From contig NZ_CP027657.1 in NCBI RefSeq assembly GCF_003008615.1, forward strand, positions 4,650,001 through 4,714,000: a stretch of DNA of 64,000 bases, read 5' to 3'. A program made the position numbers and the translations under genes. Position 1 is the first letter of the stretch; each line of letters opens with the position of its first letter. The notes beneath the pieces are model-generated. The model had not been told where the DNA came from. It did not search any database and was given only the letters and a program-made list of their open reading frames with translations. This stretch comes from Pseudomonas mendocina. GTDB lineage: Bacteria; Pseudomonadota; Gammaproteobacteria; Pseudomonadales; Pseudomonadaceae. This document shows positions 18,907 through 27,107 of the stretch, piece after piece.

Positions 18907-19803
18907 ATGAAGGTTGGTATTGGGTTAAAAAAGCATGCTTATACTCCTGAGGCTTATGCGTACAAGAAATTTCTCGAGCAATCCAATGTCGAGGTTCAGC
19001 TGGCGCCGGAGGAAGAGCTCTGTCCTGATAACGAGGTAAATATTTACTTTATGGGCTTACGCCCTTTTTGGCGGAGAAAGGCCTCTGGTGCCGCTGAGGT
19101 GCATGAGTATCAAAGTCTTTCCGTGGCTCCGTACCCGGTATTGAAGGACACCGTGAAAAAGATTGTTAACGGCCAGCCTAATGGGCGCATTTTCTTGAAT
19201 GAAGTCGTTCGAGAGGGTATGGGGTTTGCGTCAGGCGTTCCCTATATATTGCGAGATATGGGCGTAGATGCTGCACTTTTTCAGAAGCCAAATGCTTGTC
19301 CAGACTTCGACATAGTCTATTCAGGTTCTATTGCTGGGCGTAATGGGCTGCTTGAAGAATTCCAGCGTTTGTCGGCGCTTGGATATAAGCTTCTTATTGT
19401 TGGTGAAGTCGCTGCTTCAGTACGTGATTTGTTTCGTGAAAATACAAAAGTCGAGTTTGTGGGGAGGGTTTCTCGCGATGACCTGCCCAGATTATACAGC
19501 CGAGCGTGGGCTGGGTTGAATTATACGCCGGATTTATATCCATTTAATGTCCAGACTAGTACGAAAACGCTAGAGTACTTGGCGAGTGGGTTGGTTGTTT
19601 TTAGTAATAAATATCATTGGGCTTCGAGGTTTTCCAGCGATTACGGTGTGCGTTTTTTATGGCTTGATGAATTGCAGCGTTATATCGATATTTCCTCCGG
19701 TTGTATCGGCGATGATTGTTTTTTCGATGCATCTGAATTTATGTGGGATAGCATGCTCGAGCGATCAGGATTTTTAAGTTTTATCTCCAGTTTGCGTGAG
19801 TGA
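18907..19803 (+). CDS. Probable glycosyltransferase (GT1/GT4-like, GT-B)
   Basis: Protein of 298 aa without a close family that I can name. The second half reads as a GT-B nucleotide-binding domain: FDIVYSGSIAGRNGLLEEF, YKLLIVGEVAASVRDLF, VEFVGRVSRDDLPRLYSRAWAGLNYTPD and STKTLEYLASGLVVFSNKY. The EX7E motif of standard GT4 is absent; TKTLEYLASG is in its place. The N-terminus (GIGLKKHAYTPEAYAY) is unusual. Shorter than typical GT4 (about 360 aa). ATG 18907 follows AGGAGAAGG. Confidence 0.65.
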   Translation: MKVGIGLKKHAYTPEAYAYKKFLEQSNVEVQLAPEEELCPDNEVNIYFMGLRPFWRRKASGAAEVHEYQSLSVAPYPVLKDTVKKIVNGQPNGRIFLNEVVREGMGFASGVPYILRDMGVDAALFQKPNACPDFDIVYSGSIAGRNGLLEEFQRLSALGYKLLIVGEVAASVRDLFRENTKVEFVGRVSRDDLPRLYSRAWAGLNYTPDLYPFNVQTSTKTLEYLASGLVVFSNKYHWASRFSSDYGVRFLWLDELQRYIDISSGCIGDDCFFDASEFMWDSMLERSGFLSFISSLRE

Positions 19804-19834
19804 TGGTGCTTTTAATGGATTTTTTGGCTTTTCT

Positions 19835-20938
19835 ATGAAAGTGGTTTTTGTCATAACCCGTTCTGACGTGATGGGGGGGGCCAGTGTCCACCTTCTTGAT
19901 CTTGCTGCGGGCCTTCAGTCTTGTGGTTATGACATAACTATTTTGGTCGGTGGGCAGGGCGTGTTTCTGCAGCATGCGCGGAATCGATCATTAAGTTGTA
20001 TTTCTCTGAAGTATTTGGTCAGAGAGATTGACCTGATTATTGACGTTAAAGCGATATCCGAGCTGCGTGGCGTGCTAAAGCGCTTGAAGCCAGATCTGAT
20101 TCACTTGCATTCTTCTAAGGCCGGAATTATCGGGCGTATCTGCGCTATAGGATTGACTGTTCCTTGCATATTTACGGCCCATGGCTGGGCATTTACCGAA
20201 GGCGTATCTCCAAGTCGCCGCTTCCTATATCGATTTATCGAACGGCTCATTGCCCCGTTGGCAAAACGGATCATTACTGTCTCTGACTATGACAGGAGCC
20301 TCGCCTTGGCGGAGTGGGTTGCGCCACCAGGCCAGCTCGTCGTGGTGCATAACGGCATGCCAGATATTCCTGCCGAGATGCGGGCTCAGCGGGGTGCAGT
20401 GGGAGATATCGTACGCTTTGTCATGGTCGCTCGTTTTGAGGCGCCTAAAGATCAGTTGTCATTGTTACGCGCCTTCGCAGCGCTTCCCTCAGAGCGTTGG
20501 TGCCTTGAGCTGATTGGTGATGGGCCGCAGATGCAAGCTGCGATCGATCTTGCGACAAGCCTTGGCTTGGCTGACAACGTCATTTTTTCGGGAGCTTGCA
20601 TCGATGTTTCTTCACGGCTTGCAGCAGCAGACGTGTTTATCTTGATCTCTCGCTGGGAAGGATTGCCGCTGACTATTCTTGAGGCAATGCGTGCTGGCCT
20701 GCCAGTTATCGCATCCGATGTAGGAGGCGTCGCCGAAGCTGTACAGGACGGTGAGACGGGCTATCTGATCAAGCGTGACGCTACAGGCCTACTAGTAGAA
20801 CGCCTTGGTCTACTGCTTGCGGACGCTGAGATGAGGCGGCGAATGGGCGAGGCAGGACGGCTTCGATATGAATCCGATTTTACGTTTTCTCTAATGCTGA
20901 ATAAAACCATCGCGGTTTATGAAGAGGCACTTCTTTAA
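19835..20938 (+). CDS. Glycosyltransferase family 4
   Basis: GT-B transferase of 367 aa. MKVVFVITRSDVMGGASVHLLDLAAGL is the donor-loop N-terminus of the WecF/TuaC-like GT4 group, LHSSKAGIIGRICAIG and FTAHGWAFTEG the next conserved parts, and SRWEGLPLTILEAMRAGLPVIASDVGG holds EX7E near residue 265. Start ATG 19835 fits family N-termini; GTG 19796, which overlaps the previous gene, would add 13 residues. Neither has a clear ribosome site. Donor unknown. Confidence 0.85.
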   Translation: MKVVFVITRSDVMGGASVHLLDLAAGLQSCGYDITILVGGQGVFLQHARNRSLSCISLKYLVREIDLIIDVKAISELRGVLKRLKPDLIHLHSSKAGIIGRICAIGLTVPCIFTAHGWAFTEGVSPSRRFLYRFIERLIAPLAKRIITVSDYDRSLALAEWVAPPGQLVVVHNGMPDIPAEMRAQRGAVGDIVRFVMVARFEAPKDQLSLLRAFAALPSERWCLELIGDGPQMQAAIDLATSLGLADNVIFSGACIDVSSRLAAADVFILISRWEGLPLTILEAMRAGLPVIASDVGGVAEAVQDGETGYLIKRDATGLLVERLGLLLADAEMRRRMGEAGRLRYESDFTFSLMLNKTIAVYEEALL

Positions 20939-20940
20939 TT

Positions 20941-21876
20941 ATGCAAGTTTTGCTGACTGGGGCCACCGGTTTCGTTGGTGATGCTTTGTTGCGTTATCTA
21001 TCTACTGCAGGTGCGTGTGTGGTGGCCGCTGTGCGTTCAGGCGGAACTAGGAGGTTTTCTGAGCATGTATTTGAGGTGGGAGATATAAGTGCAGACACGC
21101 AGTGGGCCTCCGCTCTAGAGGGTATTACCGTAGTAGTACATACCGCTGCCCGAGCCCATATTTCTCAGGAGGTAAGTAGTGACCCGCTGGCTGAGTATCG
21201 GGGGGTCAACGTGGAGGGTACGTTGAATCTTGCCCGGCAAGCCGCGATATCCGGGGTGAAGCGTTTCGTTTTCATCAGCTCTATCGGCGTTAACGGGAAT
21301 ATTAATACTCGCCCGTTTAATGCCGGCGACGCTCCGCTCCCATTGGAGCCCTATGCCCAGTCCAAATGGGAGGCTGAGCAGGGGCTTTGGCGCATCCAGC
21401 AGGAGGCAGGGATGGAACTGGTGATCATTCGTCCTCCCTTGGTATATGGCCCCGAGGCTCCGGGTAACTTTGGGAGTCTGGTTCGCTGGATTGGTAAAGG
21501 GATTCCACTACCGCTCGGGTCAATCCATAACAAGCGTTCACTAATTGGCATCGACAATCTTGTCGATTTGATCGTTCGCTGCATCGATCATCCTGCTGCT
21601 GCCAATCAAGTCTTTCTTGCGGGTGATGGTCGCGATCTATCGACTACGGAGCTGTTGCGTTTAGTGGGAGATGCAATGGGGCGGCCTGCACGGTTGATTC
21701 CTGTGCCTGCTGGCGTTCTGAAGCTGAGCGCGGCATTGTTGGGGCGGAAGGCTATGGCGCAGCGCTTGCTGGGGTCTTTGCAGGTAGATATCTCGCAAAC
21801 ATGCGAGACACTGGATTGGCAGCCGCCTTTCACGGTTGAAGAGGGGTTAAAGCGTTGTTTCCTGTCTTCGGATTGA
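20941..21876 (+). CDS. wbpV: SDR 4-reductase/epimerase, WbpV-like
   Basis: Extended SDR of 311 aa. VLLTGATGFVGDALLRYL is the NAD(P) motif, FVFISSIGVNG holds Ser, YAQSKWEAEQ holds Tyr/Lys, and IIRPPLVYGPEAPGNFGSLVRWI follows. It stands directly before an initiating sugar transferase and wbpM, the arrangement of P. aeruginosa wbpV-wbpL-wbpM and Rhizobium wreQ/U/V, where the reductase acts on a 4-keto-6-deoxy-HexNAc to give QuiNAc (or FucNAc). Which stereoisomer is made cannot be read. Starts 2 bp after the previous stop. Confidence 0.8.
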   Translation: MQVLLTGATGFVGDALLRYLSTAGACVVAAVRSGGTRRFSEHVFEVGDISADTQWASALEGITVVVHTAARAHISQEVSSDPLAEYRGVNVEGTLNLARQAAISGVKRFVFISSIGVNGNINTRPFNAGDAPLPLEPYAQSKWEAEQGLWRIQQEAGMELVIIRPPLVYGPEAPGNFGSLVRWIGKGIPLPLGSIHNKRSLIGIDNLVDLIVRCIDHPAAANQVFLAGDGRDLSTTELLRLVGDAMGRPARLIPVPAGVLKLSAALLGRKAMAQRLLGSLQVDISQTCETLDWQPPFTVEEGLKRCFLSSD

Positions 21877-21898
21877 CTGGCTTTCAGAGGTTGGGTCT

Positions 21899-22450
21899 GT
21901 GATACGTGTTTTTGATGTTGTTCTGTCCTTGCTGGGGTTGCTCTTCGGCTTTCCAGTATTGATCTTAATCTATGTTCTTGGCTTGTTGGATACAGGTGCG
22001 CCCCTGTTTCGTCAGGCGCGTGTGGGGCGTGGTAAGCGGCCGTTTACGTTAGTCAAGTTTCGAACGATGGCGGTTGATACGGCCTCTGTGGCAAGCCACT
22101 TGGCCTCCAGCGCGTCGATCACGCGCTTGGGCGCTTTTCTGCGCAAGACCAAGCTGGACGAGCTACCGCAGCTCTGGAATGTGCTCAGGGGGGAAATGAG
22201 TCTGGTTGGGCCTAGGCCTAATCTATTCAATCAGGAAGAGCTGATTGCCGAGCGCGAATTGCGCGCTGTGTATGATGTTCGCCCTGGCATAACGGGGTTG
22301 GCCCAAGTGCAGGGGATCGATATGTCTACGCCGGCTTTGCTTGCCGAAACTGACCAGCAGATGATCCGGTCAATGTCGATCTCTCTCTATTTCAGCCTGA
22401 TTATGCAAACAGCCTTGGGAAAAGGTGCTGGCGACCGAGTGGTGCATTGA
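21899..22450 (+). CDS. Initiating undecaprenyl-phosphate sugar phosphotransferase (PglC/WbaP type)
   Basis: Monotopic bacterial sugar transferase of 183 aa that should put the first sugar-1-phosphate on undecaprenyl phosphate at the inner membrane. A single hydrophobic segment (VFDVVLSLLGLLFGFPVLILIYVLGLL, with internal Pro) is the re-entrant helix; then RQARVGRGKRPFTLVKFRTM, RLGAFLRKTKLDELPQLWNVLRGEMSLVGPRP (catalytic KLDELPQ) and YDVRPGITGLAQVQG. GTG start behind AGAGG. P. aeruginosa has the unrelated polytopic WbpL at this place, so the initiating enzyme class has been exchanged. Confidence 0.9.
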   Translation: MIRVFDVVLSLLGLLFGFPVLILIYVLGLLDTGAPLFRQARVGRGKRPFTLVKFRTMAVDTASVASHLASSASITRLGAFLRKTKLDELPQLWNVLRGEMSLVGPRPNLFNQEELIAERELRAVYDVRPGITGLAQVQGIDMSTPALLAETDQQMIRSMSISLYFSLIMQTALGKGAGDRVVH

Positions 22451-22481
22451 ACCTGGCGTGTCTGTTGCGACAGGAGAGGTG

Positions 22482-22517
22482 ATGTTTGATGTGTCTGGAG
22501 CAGGCAGCTCCATTTAA
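22482..22517 (+). other. 11-codon leader ORF before wbpM (tentative)
   Basis: ATG 22482 stands 3-10 nt behind a strong site AGGAGAGGTG and opens an 11-codon frame (MFDVSGAGSSI) that ends before wbpM. It may be chance or a leader ORF affecting wbpM translation. Confidence 0.25.
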
Positions 22518-22540
22518 ATGCTAACGAGGTAGCCAGAGGG

Positions 22541-24532
22541 ATGAAGATGAACGGTTTGCGCCAGTTTCTGGTGAGTTTGCCCAGGCGTCAGAAGCGTTTG
22601 TTGCAGTTATTGGCCGATATCATTCTCGTCTGGGTTGCGCTTTGGCTGTCGTTTGCCGTTCGTTTAGGGGAAATCGATGCGGCCAAGCCCTTTTCTGGGC
22701 ATAGCTGGTTGTTCATTGTCGCTCCGCTGATTGCTCTGCCTATTTTCATCAGGTTGGGCATGTATCGGGCTGTGATGCGTTATGTGGGTAGTGATGCGCT
22801 CATTACTATCGCAAAAGCCGTATCTCTCTCGGCGCTGGTGTTGGCGCTTGCGGTTTACTGGTACAGGGGGCCCACGGCGATTGTGCCGCGCTCTATGGTT
22901 TTCAATTACTGGTGGCTCAGTCTGTTGCTATTGGGCGGTCTGCGTCTTGGGATGCGCCAATTCTTCACTGGCGATTGGCTTGAGCCTTTTGCCCGACAAC
23001 GTGATGCTGTAGCAGGCATATCCCGGGTTGCTATTTACGGCGCTGGAACGGCCGGCAATCAGTTGGTCGCCGCTTTACGGTTGGGGCGTGCGATGCGGGC
23101 GGTAGCATTCGTGGACGACGATGCTGGAGTTGCCAATCGAGTTATTGCCGGGTTGCGAGTTTATACACCCAAGCATATTCAGCAGATGATCGACGAGACG
23201 GGGGCTGACGAGATTCTGCTTGCGATGCCGTCTATTTCGCGAGCGCGACGGCGCGAGATCCTTGATGCGTTAGAACCTTATGCATTGCATGTCCGCAGCG
23301 TGCCTGGGTTCACCGATCTGGCCAGTGGGCGAGTGAAGGTCGAGGATATTCAGGAGGTCGATATAGCTGATCTTTTGGGTCGCGATGCTGTGCCGCCTCA
23401 GCAAGAATTGTTCGAGCGCTGTATCAAGAATCAGGTGGTTCTGGTCACCGGCGCTGGTGGCTCAATTGGTTCGGAGCTATGTCGGCAAATTCTGGTGAGC
23501 GGGGCTCGAACCTTGCTGCTTTTCGAGCACAGCGAGTTCAATCTTTACAACATCCATGGCGAGTTGCAGCAGCGAATCGAGCGGGAGTCGCTACCGATCA
23601 AGCTAGTGCCGATTTTGGGGTCTATCCGTCACTTTGAGCGGTTGTTCGACATCCTGCAGACTTGGCGCGTTAATACCGTTTATCACGCCGCTGCGTACAA
23701 GCATGTGCCGATGGTTGAGCATAACGTCGCTGAGGGTGTGCTTAATAATCTGGTCGGCACACTCAATGCGGCGCAGGCTTCGATCAAGGCGGGTGTTGCC
23801 AATTTTGTGCTGATCTCAACCGACAAGGCAGTACGACCCACTAATGTCATGGGCAGTACCAAGCGCTTGGCTGAGATGGTGCTGCAGGCGCTGAGTCGTG
23901 AGTCTGCGCCGTTGCTGTTCGGTGATGAATCAGGTGTTCATCACGTCAACAAGACCCGTTTTACTATGGTGCGCTTCGGTAATGTGCTTGGTTCTTCTGG
24001 GTCGGTTATTCCGCTGTTCAGGGAGCAGATCAAGCAAGGCGGGCCGGTGACGGTGACTCACCCGAATATCACGCGCTATTTCATGACGATCCCTGAGGCG
24101 GCGCAGCTGGTCATTCAGGCCGGTTCGTTAGGGCTGGGTGGTGATGTGTTCGTGCTGGATATGGGGGAGCCGGTGAAGATCGCTGATCTTGCTGAGAAGA
24201 TGATTCGGCTGTCCGGCTTGAGTGTGCGTGACGAGCGTAATCCTCATGGGGATATCGCTATCGAGTTCACTGGGTTGCGCCCTGGGGAGAAGCTTTATGA
24301 GGAGCTATTGATTGGCGAGGATGTGAAGCCGACTGAGCATCCGATGATCATGCGCGCCGAAGAAGACATGTTGCCTTGGGAGGAGCTCAAGGTGCGCCTG
24401 CAGGAGTTAGTGGCAGCAGTCGATGAAGATGATTATGCGCGCGTGCGTATGCTGCTGCGTGAAACAGTGCATGGTTATGTGCCGGAGGGTGAGATTGTCG
24501 ACTGGATTCATCTCAGAAACCGGGAGCGTTGA
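22541..24532 (+). CDS. wbpM: UDP-N-acetylglucosamine 4,6-dehydratase, membrane type
   Basis: Protein of 663 aa that makes the 4-keto-6-deoxy form of UDP-HexNAc. Four N-terminal membrane helices (about residues 20-120), a first Rossmann-like domain (VAIYGAGTAGNQLVAAL near 163), then the catalytic SDR domain with VLVTGAGGSIGSELC near 300 and YHAAAYKHVPMVEHN. LISTDKAVRPTNVMGSTKR carries Ser and M-x3-K, the SMK triad known for WbpM. Full length. As in P. aeruginosa it marks the conserved right end of the O-antigen locus. In-frame ATG at 22547 is an alternative start. Confidence 0.95.
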   Translation: MKMNGLRQFLVSLPRRQKRLLQLLADIILVWVALWLSFAVRLGEIDAAKPFSGHSWLFIVAPLIALPIFIRLGMYRAVMRYVGSDALITIAKAVSLSALVLALAVYWYRGPTAIVPRSMVFNYWWLSLLLLGGLRLGMRQFFTGDWLEPFARQRDAVAGISRVAIYGAGTAGNQLVAALRLGRAMRAVAFVDDDAGVANRVIAGLRVYTPKHIQQMIDETGADEILLAMPSISRARRREILDALEPYALHVRSVPGFTDLASGRVKVEDIQEVDIADLLGRDAVPPQQELFERCIKNQVVLVTGAGGSIGSELCRQILVSGARTLLLFEHSEFNLYNIHGELQQRIERESLPIKLVPILGSIRHFERLFDILQTWRVNTVYHAAAYKHVPMVEHNVAEGVLNNLVGTLNAAQASIKAGVANFVLISTDKAVRPTNVMGSTKRLAEMVLQALSRESAPLLFGDESGVHHVNKTRFTMVRFGNVLGSSGSVIPLFREQIKQGGPVTVTHPNITRYFMTIPEAAQLVIQAGSLGLGGDVFVLDMGEPVKIADLAEKMIRLSGLSVRDERNPHGDIAIEFTGLRPGEKLYEELLIGEDVKPTEHPMIMRAEEDMLPWEELKVRLQELVAAVDEDDYARVRMLLRETVHGYVPEGEIVDWIHLRNRER

Positions 24533-24621
24533 ATCAGGGATTTGACAGTCGGGAGATAGCGTCTAGTTTAAAAAGCGAGGCCATGGCTGCCTTGCTTTTT
24601 ACAAACAAAGGAGTGTTTCCC

Positions 24622-24945
24622 ATGCTGAAAGTCCGTCTTTCCTCTCTGCTGTTCGCTGTTCTTGCTTTCTTCTCTCTGGCTGCAACCGCAGCTGAAACTC
24701 CGAAAACCGAAAGTGCCAAACCGGCTGCTGTTCAGGTGGCGCAGGTTGCTGTGGTCAATCTGAATACCGCTGATGCTGCAACCTTGCAGCGCGAGCTTTT
24801 GGGTATTGGAGCGACAAAGGCGCAAGCGATTGTGGCTTACCGGGAAGAGCACGGTAACTTTGCCTCGGTCGATGAGTTGCTTGAGGTCAAGGGTATCGGT
24901 GAGGCGACGCTAGAGAAAAATCGCGATAAGTTGAGTGTTAACTGA
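24622..24945 (+). CDS. ComEA-like helix-hairpin-helix protein, exported
   Basis: Protein of 107 aa with a signal peptide (MLKVRLSSLLFAVLAFFSLAATAAET, cut likely after ATAA). A short linker precedes a ComEA-type double HhH domain: VNLNTADAATLQRELLGIGATKAQAIVAYREEHGNF and SVDELLEVKGIGEATLEKNRDKL. Family members bind double-stranded DNA in the periplasm during natural transformation. ATG 24622 with AAAGGAG upstream is clear; a longer frame to 24529 has no site. Same neighbour of wbpM as in P. aeruginosa. Terminator follows. Confidence 0.9.
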   Translation: MLKVRLSSLLFAVLAFFSLAATAAETPKTESAKPAAVQVAQVAVVNLNTADAATLQRELLGIGATKAQAIVAYREEHGNFASVDELLEVKGIGEATLEKNRDKLSVN

Positions 24946-24966
24946 CGCCGGGCGGCGTTTCCATAT

Positions 24967-24992
24967 GGGCCGGTCTTTTGACCGGCCTTTTG
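24967..24992 (+). terminator. Terminator after comEA-like gene
   Basis: Stem GGCCGGTC / GACCGGCC with a TTTT loop region and then TTTTGCGTTTTT. Confidence 0.88.
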
Positions 24993-25072
24993 CGTTTTTG
25001 GCGTGCAAGGCATTGCTGTGTGGAGGAGTCGGTGCGCATGGTGCGCCCCACGAAAAGCCTTCTTCAGGCAAT

Positions 25073-25099
25073 AAAAAACCCAGCTCTTAGGTTGGGTTT
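25073..25099 (-). terminator. Terminator, minus strand, behind decayed tRNA end
   Basis: Read on the minus strand: AAACCCA, an unpaired or wobble centre, then TGGGTTTTTT. It lies behind the truncated tRNA-Asn copy at 25101, just as the next terminator lies behind the intact tRNA. Confidence 0.7.
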
Positions 25100-25100
25100 C

Positions 25101-25129
25101 TTGAATTTGGCTCCGTGACCTGGACTCGA
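25101..25129 (-). repeat. Truncated copy of tRNA-Asn 3' end
   Basis: 29 bp match 25249-25277 (3' end of tRNA-Asn with CCA and 7 flanking bases) except for one base (GTGACC for GCGACC). The remainder of the tRNA is absent. With its own terminator it looks like the relic of a second tRNA-Asn gene or an integration-site footprint. Confidence 0.75.
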
Positions 25130-25222
25130 CAGCGCAGCTGAACGCGCTTCAGCGCGGCCCCAAAGGGGGGAGCGAAGCGAATAACCTGGGACGCAGTCCC
25201 TGGTGAGAGTCCGCCGAAAACG

Positions 25223-25250
25223 AAAAAGCCCCGGTATGAACCGAGGCTTT
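25223..25250 (-). terminator. Terminator of tRNA-Asn
   Basis: On the minus strand AAAGCCTCGG / CCGGGGCTTT pairs fully with one U-G wobble and is followed by TTTTTCG. It starts a few bases after the tRNA 3' end. Confidence 0.85.
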
Positions 25251-25255
25251 GAATT

Positions 25256-25331
25256 TGGCTCCGCGACCTGGACTCGAACCAGGGACCCAATGATTAACAG
25301 TCATTTGCTCTACCGACTGAGCTATCGCGGA
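25256..25331 (-). tRNA. tRNA-Asn (GTT)
   Basis: 76 nt including encoded CCA. Acceptor TCCGCGA / TCGCGGA, D arm with AGCTCAGTCGGTAGAGC, anticodon loop CTGTTAATC with GTT, T arm GGTTCGAGTCC. All stems pair. Confidence 0.97.
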
Positions 25332-25424
25332 ACAACGGCGCGTATGTTACTGATTAAAAAAGAGAAGTCAATACTTTGCCGTGACTTCTGCTCGACTGGG
25401 ATTCGGCAGATTCGGCGGCGCTAT

Positions 25425-25601
25425 TGTGGGAGGGGGCTTTGGCCGCGACAGCAGCCAGATCGGGACGGATCGAGGTTGAGGCAGATGGCCTCCTAATCGT
25501 TCCAAGGTCGGCGGTGCCTGGGTATGGGGCCTTGTCGCAGGGCGTGGCTTTAGCTTTTGCGGTGTTCTACCGAACGATTCGCGGCTGAAGCCGCTCCTAC
25601 A
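25425..25601. repeat. Pair of inverted REP-like palindromes
   Basis: One element reads TGTGGGAGGGGGCTTTGG (25425 on), the other TCGCGGCTGAAGCCGCTCC (25579 on) in opposite sense. They are the GCGGCTGAAGCCGC family common between Pseudomonas genes. The 177 bp hold nothing else that I can identify; the whole gap 25332-25620 has no gene. Confidence 0.75.
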
Positions 25602-25620
25602 GTGACTGTTGGCGCATACA

Positions 25621-25648
25621 AAAACGCCGGCCCAAGGGCCGGCGTTTT
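25621..25648. terminator. Bidirectional terminator at tyrB end
   Basis: AAAACGCCGGCCC / GGGCCGGCGTTTT almost without loop, with A-run before and T-run after, so it can work on both strands. It ends tyrB, which reads towards it. Confidence 0.88.
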
Positions 25649-25664
25649 TGTCTATCACAGAGGC

Positions 25665-26861
25665 TTAAAGCACGGCGTGGATGGCGCGTGTGACGCTATC
25701 CAGGTTGCCGTTGTTCAGCGCGGCGACACAGATGCGGCCGGTGCCGACGGCGTAGATGCCGAACTCTTCCTTCAGGCGTTCCACTTGCTCCACGGTTAGG
25801 CCGGAGTAGGAGAACATGCCGCGCTGCTCGGCGACGAAGCTGAAGTCACGCTTGGCGCCCAATGCGGCCAGTTGCTCGACCATGGCCAGGCGCATGCTGC
25901 GGATGCGGTCGCGCATTTCGCCCAGTTCGGCTTCCCACATGGCGCGCAGTTCGGTGCTGTTGAGCACGCTGGCGACCACGGTAGCGCCGTGGGTCGGCGG
26001 GTTGGAGTAGTTTGTGCGGATCACACGCTTGAGCTGCGACAGCACGCGAGTCGACTCTTCGCGGCTAGCGGTGACCAGCGACAGGGCGCCGACGCGCTCG
26101 CCGTACAGCGAGAACGACTTGGAGAAGGAGCTGGAGACGAAGAATTCCAGGCCTGACTCGGCGAACAGGCGCACGGCTTCGGCGTCCTGGTCGATGCCGT
26201 CACCGAAACCCTGGTAGGCGATATCGAGGAACGGCACATGCTCGCGCTCGCGCAGCACTTCCAGTACGGCTTTCCAGTCTTCCAGCTGCAGGTCGACGCC
26301 GGTGGGGTTGTGGCAGCAGGCATGCAGCACGACGATGGAGCGCGCCGGCAGGTTGCGCAGGTCTTCGAGCATGCCGCCGCGGTTTACGCCGTTGCTGAAC
26401 GGATCGTAGTAGCGGTAGTTATGCACCGGGAAACCGGCGGACTCGAACAGGGCACGGTGGTTTTCCCAGCTTGGGTCGCTGATGGCCACGGTGGCGTCCG
26501 GCAGCAGGCGCTTGAGGAAGTCAGCGCCGATCTTCAGCGCGCCGGTGCCGCCGAGGGCTTGGGTGGTGATTACGCGGCCGGCGTCGATCAGCGCCGCGCC
26601 CTTGCCGAACAACAGTTCCTGCACGGCCTTGTCGTAAGCGGCGATGCCTTCGATCGGCAGGTAGCCACGCGGAGCGTGCGCCTCAATGCGCGCTTTTTCG
26701 GCTTCTGCGACGGCGCGCAGCAGCGGAATTCGCCCCTCCTCGTTGTAGTAGACGCCCACGCCAAGGTTGACCTTGGTGGTGCGGGTGTCCGCGTTGAATG
26801 CTTCGTTGAGGCCCAGGATGGGATCGCGCGGAGCCATTTCGACGGCAGAGAAGAGACTCAT
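25665..26861 (-). CDS. tyrB: Aromatic amino acid aminotransferase
   Basis: PLP class I transaminase of 398 aa for tyrosine/phenylalanine (and aspartate) with 2-oxoglutarate; named TyrB or PhhC in pseudomonads. MSLFSAVEMAPRDPILGLNEAF and VNLGVGVYYNEEGRIPLL are the AspC/TyrB N-terminus; HACCHNPTGVDL and DIAYQGFGDG bind the cofactor; the Schiff-base lysine is in SSFSKSFSLYGERVGAL near residue 247; RTNYSNPPTHGA follows. I chose the ATG of MSLF at 26861; the frame runs 17 codons further without family support. Divergent from uvrB, with TATACT on the minus strand (26943-26948) as a possible -10. Confidence 0.93.
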   Translation of the reverse strand: MSLFSAVEMAPRDPILGLNEAFNADTRTTKVNLGVGVYYNEEGRIPLLRAVAEAEKARIEAHAPRGYLPIEGIAAYDKAVQELLFGKGAALIDAGRVITTQALGGTGALKIGADFLKRLLPDATVAISDPSWENHRALFESAGFPVHNYRYYDPFSNGVNRGGMLEDLRNLPARSIVVLHACCHNPTGVDLQLEDWKAVLEVLREREHVPFLDIAYQGFGDGIDQDAEAVRLFAESGLEFFVSSSFSKSFSLYGERVGALSLVTASREESTRVLSQLKRVIRTNYSNPPTHGATVVASVLNSTELRAMWEAELGEMRDRIRSMRLAMVEQLAALGAKRDFSFVAEQRGMFSYSGLTVEQVERLKEEFGIYAVGTGRICVAALNNGNLDSVTRAIHAVL

Positions 26862-27107
26862 GATGGATGCGGCAACTCGAGTGAGGGGTGGGTGGCCAGG
26901 CGTCCCCGACAAAAGCGCTAGGGGGCGCGTAAACGGGGCGTTAGTATAACGACCCTGAATCCAGGGGGCGACAGCGCAAAGCCCTGAATTAAGGCCTGTT
27001 GCCAGGTAATTCGACTCTACTTGGACCTATCGCCAGATCGCCCCGCAATTCATGGCTTTTGACGCAGTCCGAACGGATGCGTCACAGCCATTTTGTCGAG
27101 GTGCTGC
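26862..27107. other. tyrB-uvrB divergent intergenic region
   Basis: 246 bp that must hold both promoters. TATACT read on the minus strand at 26943-26948 could be the tyrB -10, but no good -35 stands 17 bp away. No SOS box of the CTG-N10-CAG kind was seen before uvrB. Confidence 0.35.
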
